A stretch of DNA of 64,000 nt from Collinsella aerofaciens (GCF_902364355.1 NZ_CABJDK010000003.1:62001-126000); one strand, 5' to 3'. Shown: positions 34,688-46,384, counted from the stretch's first letter. A program made the numbers and translations. Notes: generated from the sequence alone by a model not told the origin.

Positions 34688-35314
34688 ATGCGTATGATCG
34701 CTAAGTTCGATTCCGCCCTCGTGCCATACGTTATCGAGCAGACGCCGCGCGGCGAGCGCAGCTACGATATCTATTCACGCCTGCTCAACGACCGCATCAT
34801 CTTCTTGGGCGAGGAGATCAACTCCGTCAGCGCCAACCTGGTCGTTGCCCAGCTGCTGCATCTTGAGAGCCAGGATGCCGAGAAGGATATCTCGCTCTAT
34901 ATCAATTCGCCCGGTGGCGAGGTTTACTCTGGCCTGGCGATTCTTGACACCATGAACTTCATCAAGCCGCAGGTCTCCACCATCTGCGTCGGTATGGCCG
35001 CGTCTATGGCTGCCGTGCTGCTTTCGGCCGGCGCCAAGGGCAAGCGCTTCTGCCTGCCGCACTCCAAGGTCATGATTCACCAGCCCAGCGGCGGTGCCCA
35101 GGGTCAGCAGACCGAGATCGAGATCGTGGCCGAGGAGATCAAGAAGACCCGCCGCGAGCTCAACCAGATCCTGTCCGATGCCTCGGGCCAGCCGATCGAG
35201 AAGGTCCAGGCCGACACCGAGCGCGACAACTACCTGACCGCTGCCGAGGCCCTCGACTACGGCCTGATCGACCGTATCGTCACCTCGCGCGATCTTGCCG
35301 CGAAGGACGCCTAG
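34688..35314 (+). CDS. clpP: ATP-dependent Clp protease proteolytic subunit ClpP
   Basis: A 208-residue serine protease that forms the tetradecameric chamber of ClpXP. The catalytic triad is Ser106 (GMAASMA), His131 (VMIHQP) and Asp179 (ERDNYL), numbered from ATG 34688. ATGs at 34682 and 34694 are also possible, since AGAGAG and GGAG sites overlap here. [19 protein letters not shown] is the typical N-terminus. The next gene is clpX after one base, so the two are co-translated. Confidence 0.96.
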   Translation: MRMIAKFDSALVPYVIEQTPRGERSYDIYSRLLNDRIIFLGEEINSVSANLVVAQLLHLESQDAEKDISLYINSPGGEVYSGLAILDTMNFIKPQVSTICVGMAASMAAVLLSAGAKGKRFCLPHSKVMIHQPSGGAQGQQTEIEIVAEEIKKTRRELNQILSDASGQPIEKVQADTERDNYLTAAEALDYGLIDRIVTSRDLAAKDA

Positions 35315-35315
35315 G

Positions 35316-36722
35316 ATGGCAGGAAACATGCAGGACAACTTTGACGAGAATGGCAACCCCATCCGCTGCTCCTTCTGCGGAAAAGAGCAGGGGCAGGTTC
35401 GCCGCCTTGTAAAGGGTCCGACCAACATCTTTATCTGCGACGAGTGCGTTGCCGCCTGCTCCGAGATCCTTGAGGAGTCGCTGGCTTCGGACTTTATGGA
35501 CGCTGCCCGCAACGGCAAGCTGCCGGGCTTCCTCAACGACCACGGCCAGGCTGCTGGGCAGCCCGCCGTGGACCCCGAGGCCGAGGGCTTTGAGCTCGAG
35601 GACGACCGCCAGGTCATCACGCATGTGCCGACGCCGCACGAGATCTATGACGAGCTTTCGGCCTATGTCATGGGTCAGGAAGACGCCAAGCGCGCCATGT
35701 CGGTGGCCGTTTACAACCACTATCGCCGCGTGATCGAGGGCGGCGCCGCGGTGTCTGCCTTTGACGATGGCATGGGCTCGCAGTTCGATGACGATATGGA
35801 TGAGGTAGAGCTCGCCAAGTCCAACATCCTGCTGCTCGGTCCCACCGGTACCGGTAAGACCCTGCTCGCCCAGACGCTCGCGCGCATCCTCGAGGTGCCG
35901 TTTACCATTGCCGACGCCACCGCGCTTACTGAGGCTGGCTACGTGGGCGAGGATGTGGAGAACATCCTGCTCAAGCTCATCAACGCTGCCGATGGCGATA
36001 TCGAGCGCGCGCAGGTGGGCATCATCTACGTGGACGAGATCGATAAGATCGCCCGCAAGGCCGAGAACCTCTCTATTACCCGTGATGTCTCGGGCGAGGG
36101 TGTTCAGCAGGCGCTGCTTAAGATTCTTGAGGGCACGGTGGCAAGCGTTCCGCCCACCGGCGGCCGCAAGCATCCCCAGCAGGAGCTGCTGCAGATCGAC
36201 ACGACCAACATCCTGTTCATCTGCGGCGGTGCTTTTGTGGGTCTGGATAAGATCATTGCCGATCGCGTGGGCAACAAGGGCGTGGGCTTTAACTCCGAGA
36301 TCGCCGGCCCCACCTCGGTCGACGAGAACGATCTGCTGCGTCAGGTGCTCCCGCAGGACCTCAACGCCTTTGGCATGATCCCCGAGTTTGTGGGACGTAC
36401 GCCCGTCGTCACCCAGACGCAGGCGCTCGACGAGGACGACCTGGTGTCGATCCTGACCGAGCCCAAGAACGCCGTGGTGCGCCAGTACCGCAAGATGTTC
36501 CAGCTCGAGGACGTTGAGCTTGAGTTTGAGGACGCCGCCCTGCACGAGATCGCCCGCATGGCGCTCGCCCGCAAGACCGGCGCCCGCGGCCTGCGCTCCA
36601 TCTGCGAGGACGTGCTGCAGCAGACGATGTTCGACCTGCCCAGCGAGGAGGGCGTCACCAAGGTCATCGTGACCGAAGCCTCCGTAAAGGGCGAAGAACA
36701 GCCCCAACGCATCTACGGCTAA
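35316..36722 (+). CDS. clpX: ATP-dependent Clp protease ATPase subunit ClpX
   Basis: A 468-residue AAA+ unfoldase that feeds substrates to ClpP. The N-terminal zinc finger uses Cys18, Cys21, Cys41 and Cys44. Walker A is GPTGTGKT (175-182), Walker B is [10 protein letters not shown], and RKHPQQE plus the C-terminal [11 protein letters not shown] sensor-2 region follow. A linker of about 40 acidic residues and the [14 protein letters not shown] insert are slightly longer than in Escherichia coli. AAGGA lies eight bases before the ATG. A strong terminator follows. Confidence 0.96.
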   Translation: MAGNMQDNFDENGNPIRCSFCGKEQGQVRRLVKGPTNIFICDECVAACSEILEESLASDFMDAARNGKLPGFLNDHGQAAGQPAVDPEAEGFELEDDRQVITHVPTPHEIYDELSAYVMGQEDAKRAMSVAVYNHYRRVIEGGAAVSAFDDGMGSQFDDDMDEVELAKSNILLLGPTGTGKTLLAQTLARILEVPFTIADATALTEAGYVGEDVENILLKLINAADGDIERAQVGIIYVDEIDKIARKAENLSITRDVSGEGVQQALLKILEGTVASVPPTGGRKHPQQELLQIDTTNILFICGGAFVGLDKIIADRVGNKGVGFNSEIAGPTSVDENDLLRQVLPQDLNAFGMIPEFVGRTPVVTQTQALDEDDLVSILTEPKNAVVRQYRKMFQLEDVELEFEDAALHEIARMALARKTGARGLRSICEDVLQQTMFDLPSEEGVTKVIVTEASVKGEEQPQRIYG

Positions 36723-36743
36723 ACCTGCCTAAAACGTGCTTGT

Positions 36744-36782
36744 AAATAGCCTCCGACCACCCGCGGTCGGAGGCTATTTTAT
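36744..36782 (+). terminator. Terminator after clpX
   Basis: AAATAGCCTCCGACC (36744-36758) pairs perfectly with GGTCGGAGGCTATTT (36765-36779), 15 bp, ending in TTTT. Confidence 0.92.
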
Positions 36783-36872
36783 ATATACGCAATAACCCCA
36801 ACTACCTGTGTTATTCTGTGTGTTTGTTTAAGCCTCAGCGAAGTCATTCAGACTGAAGTAATCGATACCTAA

Positions 36873-36912
36873 GGGGAGGAACGCAGACCCTAACGGGCCT
36901 GCGTTCCTCCCC
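36873..36912 (+). promoter_or_regulatory. Stable hairpin in the valS leader
   Basis: GGGGAGGAACGCAG (36873-36886) pairs perfectly with CTGCGTTCCTCCCC (36899-36912), with inner CCC/GGG pairs around a TAAC loop. There is no T-run, and no T-box AGGGTGGNACCGCG sequence was found. The hairpin ends 20 bases before the valS start and could act on mRNA stability or translation. Confidence 0.5.
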
Positions 36913-36932
36913 GGCGGGACAGGGAGAGATAT

Positions 36933-39629
<2,697 letters not shown>

Positions 39630-39634
39630 GCGGT

Positions 39635-39760
39635 ACTGGGGGACGCGTCCCGATGCTTTGCTCTCCGCTGCGGACAGTCCTGCGCAAGACGGACAGCACA
39701 TTAAGTGCTGTCCTTTGCGTGCGGAACTTGCGGCGAGCAAAGCATCGGGCCGCTCCCAGT
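39635..39760. repeat. 126-nt nested palindrome between valS and folC
   Basis: ACTGGG (39635-39640)/CCCAGT (39755-39760) closes the element. CCCGATGCTTTGCTC (39649-39663) is the exact complement of 39735-39749, and GGACAGCAC (39691-39699) pairs with GTGCTGTCC (39705-39713) at the tip. There is no coding potential. It resembles a folded RNA or a small palindromic mobile repeat. The rest of the spacer to 39909 shows no gene. Confidence 0.65.
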
Positions 39761-39909
39761 TCGTTTACGTGGTCGTTTGCATCTGGCGTGTTAGGGCCAC
39801 TTGGTCGTGGCCTTGATCTTGCTGCAAAGCGGTGTTTGGCTGTTATTTTGAATGGGAGGGGCTCGTTGTTTGTTGCGGGCCTCTTTTTATGTTGAGGGGA
39901 CTTTGGGTT

Positions 39910-41253
39910 ATGGCTAAGCGTTCTGGGTCGTATGTCGTTCCTTTCTCGTTTGAGTTGCTTTCGTTTGATGAGGCTGTTGGGCTTGCTGCTGATACGGGGC
40001 GGATTTCTGGGGATGCTGGTCCTTTGCTTGAGACGGTTGTCGATATGCTTGATGAGCTGGGACGTCCGGACGAGTATTTCGATTGCATTCAGGTTGCCGG
40101 TACTAATGGCAAGACTTCGACCACGCGTTTTTCGGCTGCCATCCTTCGTGGTGAGGGGTTAAAGACCGCGCTGTATACGTCGCCGCAGCTGGTGCGCTAT
40201 CCCGAGCGCATGGAGGTTGATGGGCGCGTTGTGAGCGACGAGTCGTTTGCCCGTGGTGTTTCTGCTGCTGTTGAGGCGGGACATCGCGTGAATGCCCGTC
40301 GTGTGGCGGCGGGGGAGCGCGCCTATACCATCACGCCGTTTGATCTGCTGACGGCTGCTGCTCTTGTGGTGTTTGCCGAGGCCGCGGTGGATGTTGCCGT
40401 GCTTGAGGTCGGCATGGGCGGACGCTGGGACGCCACGAGTGCGACCGATCCCGTCGCCGTTGCCATTACGGGCATTGGGCTCGATCACACACGCATTTTG
40501 GGCGATACGCTCGAGGCCATTGCGGGGGAGAAGGCTGCGGTTATTAAGCCTGGACGCCTGGTTGTTTTGGGCGAGGGTACGCACGAGGCGAGCGTTCAGC
40601 GCGTGATGGATGCACGTTGTCGCGAGTGCGGCATAGTGCCGCTGGTGGTGAACCATGCCACGACCAAGGTGCCGGCACATGTGGGCGACACGGTTGAGTT
40701 TAGCTGCACCACGCCGCGTGCGATCTATACGTCTAGCATGGTCAAGCCGGCGTATCAGCCGCAGAATGCCGCGTGCGCGATTATGCTGTGCGAGGGGTAT
40801 CTGGGTCGCGAGCTCGATCATGACAAGCTCGATGCGTCGCTTATGGGCTGCCCCACGCCGGGTCGCTTTGATGTGCTGGGAACCAATCCGCTCAAGCTGA
40901 TCGACGCCTGTCATAACCCTCAGAGCTGCGAGAACTTTGTGAGCGCACTGGACGAGATCGATTCGTGCGTAGAGAATCGCCCCACGCTGCTGTGCGCCGC
41001 GCTGGCCGATAAGGACGTGGCGGGTATCGTTGACGTTCTGGTTCCGGCGTTCCCCCGCGTGGTCGTAACCCAGACCGATTCCGATCGCGCCTTGCCCGCA
41101 CAGGAGCTTGCCTCCCTGGTGGACGCCGACAAGCTCGCGGGCGTATATCCGAGCGTGCCCGAGGCCCTCGCTGCCTTCGATGCCGCGGGCGAGCCTTTCG
41201 TAGCAGCCGGTACCATCACCCTAGCCGGCGAAGTAGCGGGGCTGCTCCGTTAA
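39910..41253 (+). CDS. folC: Folylpolyglutamate/dihydrofolate synthase FolC
   Basis: A 447-residue Mur-ligase-fold enzyme that adds glutamate to (dihydro)folate. The ATP loop is AGTNGKTST (about 63-71), and LEVGMGGRWDATSA and the DACHNPQS segment (where the folate-binding C-domain begins) are typical. The start at 39910 (MAKRSG) is preceded by GAGGGGA at about nine bases; in-frame upstream ATGs lack a site. The first 60 codons are richer in T-ending codons than the rest. Whether it also has dihydrofolate synthase activity cannot be told from sequence. Confidence 0.92.
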   Translation: MAKRSGSYVVPFSFELLSFDEAVGLAADTGRISGDAGPLLETVVDMLDELGRPDEYFDCIQVAGTNGKTSTTRFSAAILRGEGLKTALYTSPQLVRYPERMEVDGRVVSDESFARGVSAAVEAGHRVNARRVAAGERAYTITPFDLLTAAALVVFAEAAVDVAVLEVGMGGRWDATSATDPVAVAITGIGLDHTRILGDTLEAIAGEKAAVIKPGRLVVLGEGTHEASVQRVMDARCRECGIVPLVVNHATTKVPAHVGDTVEFSCTTPRAIYTSSMVKPAYQPQNAACAIMLCEGYLGRELDHDKLDASLMGCPTPGRFDVLGTNPLKLIDACHNPQSCENFVSALDEIDSCVENRPTLLCAALADKDVAGIVDVLVPAFPRVVVTQTDSDRALPAQELASLVDADKLAGVYPSVPEALAAFDAAGEPFVAAGTITLAGEVAGLLR

Positions 41254-41267
41254 CCCATCCCCTCATC

Positions 41268-41334
41268 AGTTGCGGTGAAATACGGACTGTTTTACAAGCC
41301 AGAAGCCTCAAACGGTCCGTATATCACCGCAACT
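41268..41334. terminator. Hairpin repeat after folC (GTTGCGGTGAAATA type)
   Basis: AGTTGCGGTGAAATACGGAC (41268-41287) pairs with the complementary run ending AACT at 41334, with one or two mismatches. It has the same outer stem as the hairpin at 5607-5675, showing a repeated element. It is likely to end the folC transcript. Confidence 0.65.
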
Positions 41335-41337
41335 CAA

Positions 41338-41372
41338 AAGCAGTCAATTTGGGACGGGGCTTTTTTGGCTGC
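41338..41372. repeat. Left member of an inverted pair flanking the peptidase region
   Basis: This 35-nt sequence, containing TTTGGGACGGGGC, is nearly the reverse complement of 42786-42822 on the other side of the peptidase gene. The ends (GCAG/CTGC) also allow an internal hairpin. Confidence 0.55.
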
Positions 41373-41395
41373 CCTGCGCCTCGAGTTGACTTGCT

Positions 41396-41557
41396 CGCCA
41401 CGAAATGGGCCTATTTACTACGTTTGACCGGTAACCCTCGACCATACCGAGAATTGCGAAATCAAAACCGCAGGTAAAGGGCTTGCCAGTTTTGCGAAAA
41501 CACGGGTATGGTCGACCCACGCGGGCTAAACGTAGTAGATAGGCCGTTTTTGTGGCG
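41396..41557. repeat. 162-nt imperfect palindrome
   Basis: CGCCAC/GTGGCG closes the element. GGCCTATTTACTACGTTT (41408-41425) pairs with 41528-41545 (17 Watson-Crick pairs and one G-U), and TCGACCATACC (41438-41448) pairs perfectly with 41505-41515. GGCCGTTTTTG gives a T-run on the right side. The tip (about 55 nt) is unpaired or weakly paired. No ORF with a ribosome binding site lies here. Confidence 0.65.
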
Positions 41558-41568
41558 GCATTCATGTG

Positions 41569-41599
41569 ATGCGGCAAAGGGACAGCCCCTTTGCCGCAT
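41569..41599. terminator. Hairpin at the 3' end of the peptidase gene
   Basis: ATGCGGCAAAGG (41569-41580) pairs perfectly with CCTTTGCCGCAT (41588-41599); the loop is GACAGCC. It is nearly identical to the hairpin at 16812-16842 and lies just past the stop codon of the minus-strand peptidase gene. Confidence 0.7.
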
Positions 41600-41602
41600 T
41601 GC

Positions 41603-42691
41603 CTAGTCTAAGCGGACCGGATCGTGGGGGTAGGCGTTGAGAACCTCGACGCCGTTCTCGGTCACCAGGGCTAGGTCCTCGATGCGGACGCCGGTGTGAC
41701 CGGGGAGGTATATACCCGGTTCGATAGAGAACGTCATGCCCGGCTCTACGACCTGCTCGTTGGCGAGCGAGACATCGCCCGGCTCGTGGTCTTGCAGACC
41801 GATTGAGTGACCCAGGCGGTGCGTAAAGTACTGCCCATAGCCCGCATCCTCAATCACGTCGCGTGCGGCGCGGTCCAAGTCGCACATACGAACGCCCGGC
41901 GTGATGAGCGTCTCGGCGGCCTCGTTGGCGCGGCGCACGATGTCGTAGACGTGCGCGGTCTCCTCGTCCGGCTGGCCCCAAAAGAACGTGCGTGTCATGT
42001 CCGAGCAGTAGTTGCGACGGCGTCCGCCAATGTCGAACAGCACCACGTCGCCATGCTTGAGCACGGTATCGTCGGGTTCGTGATGCGGGTCGCCGGCGTT
42101 GGCGCCAAAGCTCACGATGGGCGGAAAGCTAAAGCCCTCGCAGCCGTGCTTGCGGTACAGGCCGAGCATCTGGTCGGCGATTTCGCGCTCCGTCACGCCC
42201 TCGTAGACGAGTTTGATGGCATCGGCCATCACGGCGTCGTTGGCGGCCGAGGACACGCGCATAAGCTCCTGCTCGGCGGCATCCTTGTAGGTGCGCGCGG
42301 CGGTGACGGCAAAGTCACCCAGGAAAAACTCGCTTGCGGCGTGGTGCTCTATGAGCGGCATCAAAAAGCCGGAACGCATGACAGTGTCGACGCCAAGCGG
42401 CTTGGCTGGGTCGATCTCACTCGCGATGGCGTCGGTCACGACGTCGGTGTCGGTGTGGTAGGCCACGCGGGCATTGTCGTACTCGGGCAGCTGATGCAGG
42501 GCGTTGACTAAGATCACGGGCTCGTCATCGCGCGCGAGCAGCACGCCGCAAAAACGCTCGAACATATCGGCATAAAAGCCGGTCAGATAGTAGATCGACC
42601 ACGGGTCATTCACAAGCAGCTGCGCGCCGGGGTGCTGAGCCTCGAGCGCATCGAGCACGCGCGCCACACGCTGGTCATCGACATGTGCCAT
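41603..42691 (-). CDS. Xaa-Pro peptidase (M24 family)
   Basis: A 362-residue pita-bread metallopeptidase, which cleaves X-Pro bonds as an aminopeptidase P or prolidase. The two-metal site is visible: Asp in FDIGGRR, Asp in CSDMTRTF, His in HRLGHSIGL, Glu in SIEPGIY and Glu in VRIEDLAL. The N-terminal creatinase-like domain comes first. The start at 42691 (MAHVDDQ) has GAAAGGA upstream; the extension to 42739 has none. The gene is isolated between hairpin-rich spacers. Peptide nitrogen salvage is the likely role. Confidence 0.88.
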   Translation of the reverse strand: MAHVDDQRVARVLDALEAQHPGAQLLVNDPWSIYYLTGFYADMFERFCGVLLARDDEPVILVNALHQLPEYDNARVAYHTDTDVVTDAIASEIDPAKPLGVDTVMRSGFLMPLIEHHAASEFFLGDFAVTAARTYKDAAEQELMRVSSAANDAVMADAIKLVYEGVTEREIADQMLGLYRKHGCEGFSFPPIVSFGANAGDPHHEPDDTVLKHGDVVLFDIGGRRRNYCSDMTRTFFWGQPDEETAHVYDIVRRANEAAETLITPGVRMCDLDRAARDVIEDAGYGQYFTHRLGHSIGLQDHEPGDVSLANEQVVEPGMTFSIEPGIYLPGHTGVRIEDLALVTENGVEVLNAYPHDPVRLD

Positions 42692-42730
42692 ACATCGTCC
42701 TTTCGCTAGGTTGCCACCATGGTATCCCAT

Positions 42731-42822
42731 GCCCGGCACATAGGGACGTTCCTTTTATGCCGGCACCTTGGGACACTCCTTGCAAAAGCAGCCAAAAGAG
42801 CCCCGTCCCAAATTAGCTGCTT
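42731..42822. repeat. Two spacer hairpins, right member of the inverted pair
   Basis: CCGGCA (42733-42738) pairs with TGCCGG (42758-42763) around AGGGACGTTCCTT. A second hairpin, AAGCAGC (42786-42792)/GCTGCTT (42816-42822), encloses GAGCCCCGTCCCAAATT and is the reverse-complement counterpart of 41338-41372. Both have GGGAC or GTCCC cores. Confidence 0.55.
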
Positions 42823-43219
42823 AGGTTGGATCGATGTTCATGCTGGCGACTAGGTCAATGTTGGTGCCGAGAAGATCTTCCTGCACGACGTCGCCCATGC
42901 GGATGGGGGCGTCGACGACTAGGCCGCGGATGAGGTCCATCGCCTGGGCATGGAGTTCGAGCGGGATGGCTTCGGCCGTGCGCACGGGCAGCAGCGCCTC
43001 GTCGCCGCCGGATACGGCCACGGTGGTGGTAAGCACGCGCATGGGACAGGTGAGCTCCTGATGCGCGAACGTATCGCCACGTGGGCAGCTGTTGCCGGTT
43101 ACGGAGTGCACCTCTGCCACGGCGCCGTCTGTGTCGCGCTCCACCTCTACGGTCAGGAGGCACTCGGATGGGCAGGTGGTGCAGTTGAACTGCAGCGTTT
43201 CAATCGCGTTTGTGCTCAT
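42821..43219 (-). CDS. DUF1667 iron-sulfur-type protein
   Basis: A 132-residue DUF1667 protein with Cys13, Cys16, Cys20 (CTTCPSEC) and Cys45 (NSCPRG), a likely metal-cluster set. The family is found almost only beside the two FAD oxidoreductases encoded upstream here and is presumed to be an electron-transfer partner. AGGAGG lies nine bases before the start at 43219; four bases separate it from the upstream stop, so the three genes form an operon. The stop codon (42821-42823) overlaps the end of the spacer hairpin by two bases. Confidence 0.82.
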   Translation of the reverse strand: MSTNAIETLQFNCTTCPSECLLTVEVERDTDGAVAEVHSVTGNSCPRGDTFAHQELTCPMRVLTTTVAVSGGDEALLPVRTAEAIPLELHAQAMDLIRGLVVDAPIRMGDVVQEDLLGTNIDLVASMNIDPT

Positions 43220-43223
43220 GACT

Positions 43224-44612
43224 CTACGCCTCCTCAACGGGGTCGACGGACAGGACGATTTCGCTGGCACCCAGGTCGAGTGCGCGCTGAATCACCTTTG
43301 TCGGCAGCGGGAAGCTTTCCATGACGCTCGGTTTAAACGCGCGGACTTTGCCCGCAAACACTTCTTCGCCGTTGGCCAAGATGCGTACTCGAGCGGTATC
43401 GACCGGCCGGCGCACGCGGAAGTTAAGTTTAGTGAGCCCGACGGTCGTAATGCGGCCCGGCAGTGCGTAGCCTGCGATGCCGGCGGGGGAGACCGTGAGC
43501 TCGCAGCCCGTGCCCGCAGCGCCCACTTCGTCATCCGCGCCGTTCCCCAGCGCGTACGCCGCCGCGGCTGCACCGGCGCGTTCGGACTCGGTCGTCACGT
43601 TGTCGGCCAGGTCGTGCACGTGCAGCACGTTGCCACAGGCAAAGATGCCCGGCACGCCCGTTTGCAGACTCTGGTCCACCACGGCGCCGCGCGTGTGCGG
43701 GTCAAGCTCAACGCCCGCGGCAACCGAAAGCTCGTTCTCGGGAATCAGGCCCACCGAGAGCAGCAGTGTGTCGCACGAAACGATGCGCTCGGTTCCCGGA
43801 ATGGGCGCCAGGTGCTCGTCGACCTGACTCACCTCGACGGCCTCCACGCGGTCGTGCCCGATCACGCTCGTCACCGTGGTGGACAGGTGCAGCGGAATGC
43901 CAAAATCGTCCAGGCAGTTCTTGACATTGCGGCGCAGGCCGTTGGCGTACGGCATGAGCTCGTACACGCCCTCGACCGAAATCCCCTCGAGCGTGCAGCG
44001 GCGCGCCATGATCAGCCCGATGTCACCCGAGCCCAAAATGACGGCACGCGAGCCGGGCTTGAGATTTTCGATATTGATGTATCGCTGCGCCAGGCCCGCC
44101 GTAAACACGCCGGCGGGACGGCTACCTGGAATCTTGATCTCGCTGCGGGTGCGCTCGCGGCAGCCCATAGCAAGGACGACCGCTCGCCCGGTGAGCTGTA
44201 GCATACCGGCGGGGCTCATGAGCGTGACGGTATGGACCGCGGCGGCTCCCGCACCCTCGTCCACGCTCGACGCGCCCGCGCCCTCGCTCGAATCGATCCC
44301 AAGTACCATGCTGTCCAAGAACAGCGTGATTTCGGTCTCGCGCACCTGGTTGATAAAGCGCTGCGCGTACTCGGGACCGGTGAGCTCCTGCTTAAAGTGT
44401 GAAAGGCCAAATCCGGGGTGGATGCACTGGCGCAGGATGCCACCCAGATGCTGCTCGCGCTCCACGATGGCCACGCGTGTGCCGGCCTTGTGCGCGGCAA
44501 GCGCGGCCGCCATGCCGGCGGGGCCGCCTCCGATAACGACCACGTCGAACGCCCGCGTTTGCACGGTCTCAACGGCGTCGGTATTAATCGCGCTCGACCC
44601 GAATTCCGCCAT
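43224..44612 (-). CDS. NAD(P)/FAD-dependent oxidoreductase
   Basis: A 462-residue pyridine nucleotide-disulphide-type flavoprotein. The FAD loop is VVIGGGPAGMAAALAAHKAG near the N-terminus, and VILGSGDIGLIMARR is the NAD(P) loop; GIFACGNVLHVHDLADN closes the FAD site. No redox-active CxxC is evident, as in glycerol-3-phosphate-linked NAD(FAD)-dependent dehydrogenases. It follows the GlpA-like gene by one base and precedes DUF1667, the standard three-gene set. It likely passes electrons between the GlpA-like protein and NAD(P). Confidence 0.85.
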   Translation of the reverse strand: MAEFGSSAINTDAVETVQTRAFDVVVIGGGPAGMAAALAAHKAGTRVAIVEREQHLGGILRQCIHPGFGLSHFKQELTGPEYAQRFINQVRETEITLFLDSMVLGIDSSEGAGASSVDEGAGAAAVHTVTLMSPAGMLQLTGRAVVLAMGCRERTRSEIKIPGSRPAGVFTAGLAQRYINIENLKPGSRAVILGSGDIGLIMARRCTLEGISVEGVYELMPYANGLRRNVKNCLDDFGIPLHLSTTVTSVIGHDRVEAVEVSQVDEHLAPIPGTERIVSCDTLLLSVGLIPENELSVAAGVELDPHTRGAVVDQSLQTGVPGIFACGNVLHVHDLADNVTTESERAGAAAAAYALGNGADDEVGAAGTGCELTVSPAGIAGYALPGRITTVGLTKLNFRVRRPVDTARVRILANGEEVFAGKVRAFKPSVMESFPLPTKVIQRALDLGASEIVLSVDPVEEA

Positions 44613-44613
44613 C

Positions 44614-46077
44614 CTAGCGCACCCCCTTCAGCAGTCCCTCAACCAACCAAGATCCGGTATCCTCCAACAGCACCTCGCTGGGGTCACACCCCAGCTCGCG
44701 GGCCAGAATCGCCACCACGCGGCTTTGACAGAAACCACTCTGGCACCGACCCATGCCGGCGCGGCAGCGGCGTTTGACACCCTCGACCGAAACCGCGCCC
44801 GGACGGCGTCGAATCGCGGCCACAATCTCGGCCTCGGGCACCGTCTCGCAGCGGCAGACGATCTGCCCCCACGCGGGGTCGGACTCAATGAGCTTTTCCT
44901 TGCGCGCAAGCGGCGCGCGGTCAAAGTCGTCCGGCGCGCGGCGAATCGGGTCCCAATCGGCACGTTCGCGCAGGGCTACGCCGGCATCGCGCATAACCTG
45001 CTCCATGCGCTCGGCAATGGCCGGCGCGCTCGCCACGCCCGGCGACTGAATGCCCGACGCCTGGAACAGCCCCGGCACCACGGCCGCCTGCCCAATAAAG
45101 AAGTCGTTCGCACCCTGAATGACCGGACGCCCGCCGGCAAACGCGCGCACCACGCGGCGCGTGTCCAGATCGGGCACCAGCTTGCGCGCGCCGGTCAGGA
45201 GCGCGTTGACGTCGTCCGCATAGGTCTGCGTGTCGCCTGGCTCGCGCACGGCAGCGGTCGCGGTGATCACGGTGTTGCCGTGTACCGTGCCCGTGACGAT
45301 AACGCCCTTGGACACCGGCGTGGGCACGGGATAGAGCGGCATGAGCGTGCGCGGCTCCTTGTCCAATACCACGATGTTTCCCTGGCGCCAGACCATCTGA
45401 AACTCCTCGGCGCCGGCCATATGCGAGATGTCCGCGGCACCGTTGCCCGCAGCGTTGATCAGGTAACGGCAACGCACGTCGCCGGCGGGCGTTGCCAGCG
45501 TAAAACGTGCAGCCCCGTCGGTTGCCTCGCTGCCAGCAACCTCAATCGCCTCCACCGGTGCGGAGCGCATAAACGTCACGCCGTTGGCGACGGCGTTCTC
45601 CAGCGCGGCGATGGCCACTTCAAATGGGTCAACGTAACCGGTCGAAGGGCACCACAGCGCGCACGTCGCCTCGGCACTCGCGCGCGGCTCCAGCTCGTGG
45701 ATGCGGTCGGGGCCGATAATCGACAGTTCGGGCACGCCGTTGGCAAGGCCATTCTGGCGCAGCTTCTCCAGGTGCGCGCGGTCTTCGTCGTTAAAGCCCA
45801 GCACCATCGACCCGGTGCGGCGGAACAAAAAGCCTAGCTCCTGGGCCCACATGCCATATAGCTCGCAACCACGGGCGTTGACCTGCGCCTTTACGGTGCC
45901 AGGGGCCGGATCGTAGCCGGCGTGCACCAGACCGCCGTTGGCCTTCGATGCGCCCAGTGCGATATCGTTGGCCGCCTCGACCACACAAATGGACAGGTCA
46001 TAGCGCGCGAGCTGCCTCGCGATGGCGCACCCGGTGATGCCCGCGCCCACAATCGCGATATCAAACGTTTCCGTCAC
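44614..46077 (-). CDS. GlpA-like FAD oxidoreductase with BFD-type [2Fe-2S] domain
   Basis: A 487-residue FAD-dependent DAO-fold protein. The FAD loop is IAIVGAGITGCAIARQLARY at the N-terminus. The C-terminus has the BFD-like cluster motif CRCETV plus CRAGMGRCQSGFC. It resembles anaerobic glycerol-3-phosphate dehydrogenase subunit A, oxidising glycerol 3-phosphate to dihydroxyacetone phosphate; the genuine substrate could be another 2-hydroxy acid. No glpK or glpF is adjacent, so glycerol use is uncertain. The gene is first in a three-gene operon. Confidence 0.84.
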   Translation of the reverse strand: MTETFDIAIVGAGITGCAIARQLARYDLSICVVEAANDIALGASKANGGLVHAGYDPAPGTVKAQVNARGCELYGMWAQELGFLFRRTGSMVLGFNDEDRAHLEKLRQNGLANGVPELSIIGPDRIHELEPRASAEATCALWCPSTGYVDPFEVAIAALENAVANGVTFMRSAPVEAIEVAGSEATDGAARFTLATPAGDVRCRYLINAAGNGAADISHMAGAEEFQMVWRQGNIVVLDKEPRTLMPLYPVPTPVSKGVIVTGTVHGNTVITATAAVREPGDTQTYADDVNALLTGARKLVPDLDTRRVVRAFAGGRPVIQGANDFFIGQAAVVPGLFQASGIQSPGVASAPAIAERMEQVMRDAGVALRERADWDPIRRAPDDFDRAPLARKEKLIESDPAWGQIVCRCETVPEAEIVAAIRRRPGAVSVEGVKRRCRAGMGRCQSGFCQSRVVAILARELGCDPSEVLLEDTGSWLVEGLLKGVR

Positions 46078-46244
46078 AGTGCCTCCCAGACAAGTTGACA
46101 GGCTGTCAATAGGACTATCCTACGGTCTGCACACCCCCAGCGCGGCGGCAATGCGGCGAACAGCCCCGCAACACCCGCCAACGGCAGGCGAGGGGAGACT
46201 CGGCAACGTCGACAATCTCGTCCGCCGACAACTACGGCAACCGT

Positions 46245-46384
46245 TCGTCTCGATCTGTAACAGTTAGACGAGGATTTGGGTTCCAGATGTTACAGATTGA
46301 GATGTTAGTCTGACGGCGCACCCGCTCGTCTAAATCTGTAACATCTAGGACCAGATTCCGCTCCCACCTGTTACAGATTGAGAT
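46245..46384. repeat. Tandem pair of ATCTGTAACA hairpins
   Basis: ATCTGTAACA/TGTTACAGAT occurs as an inverted repeat twice: 46253-46262 with 46288-46297, and 46334-46343 with 46369-46378. The two units start with TCGTCT and end with GATTGAGATGTT, about 81 nt apart, so one arose by duplication. The 406-bp spacer (46078-46483) otherwise shows no gene. The unit may be a regulatory site for the downstream zinc-ribbon gene or a small repeat family. Confidence 0.7.

Noticed and set aside
36783..36932. T-box upstream of valS
   Set aside because: No AGGGTGGNACCGCG antiterminator sequence and no T-run terminator; only a plain stable hairpin.
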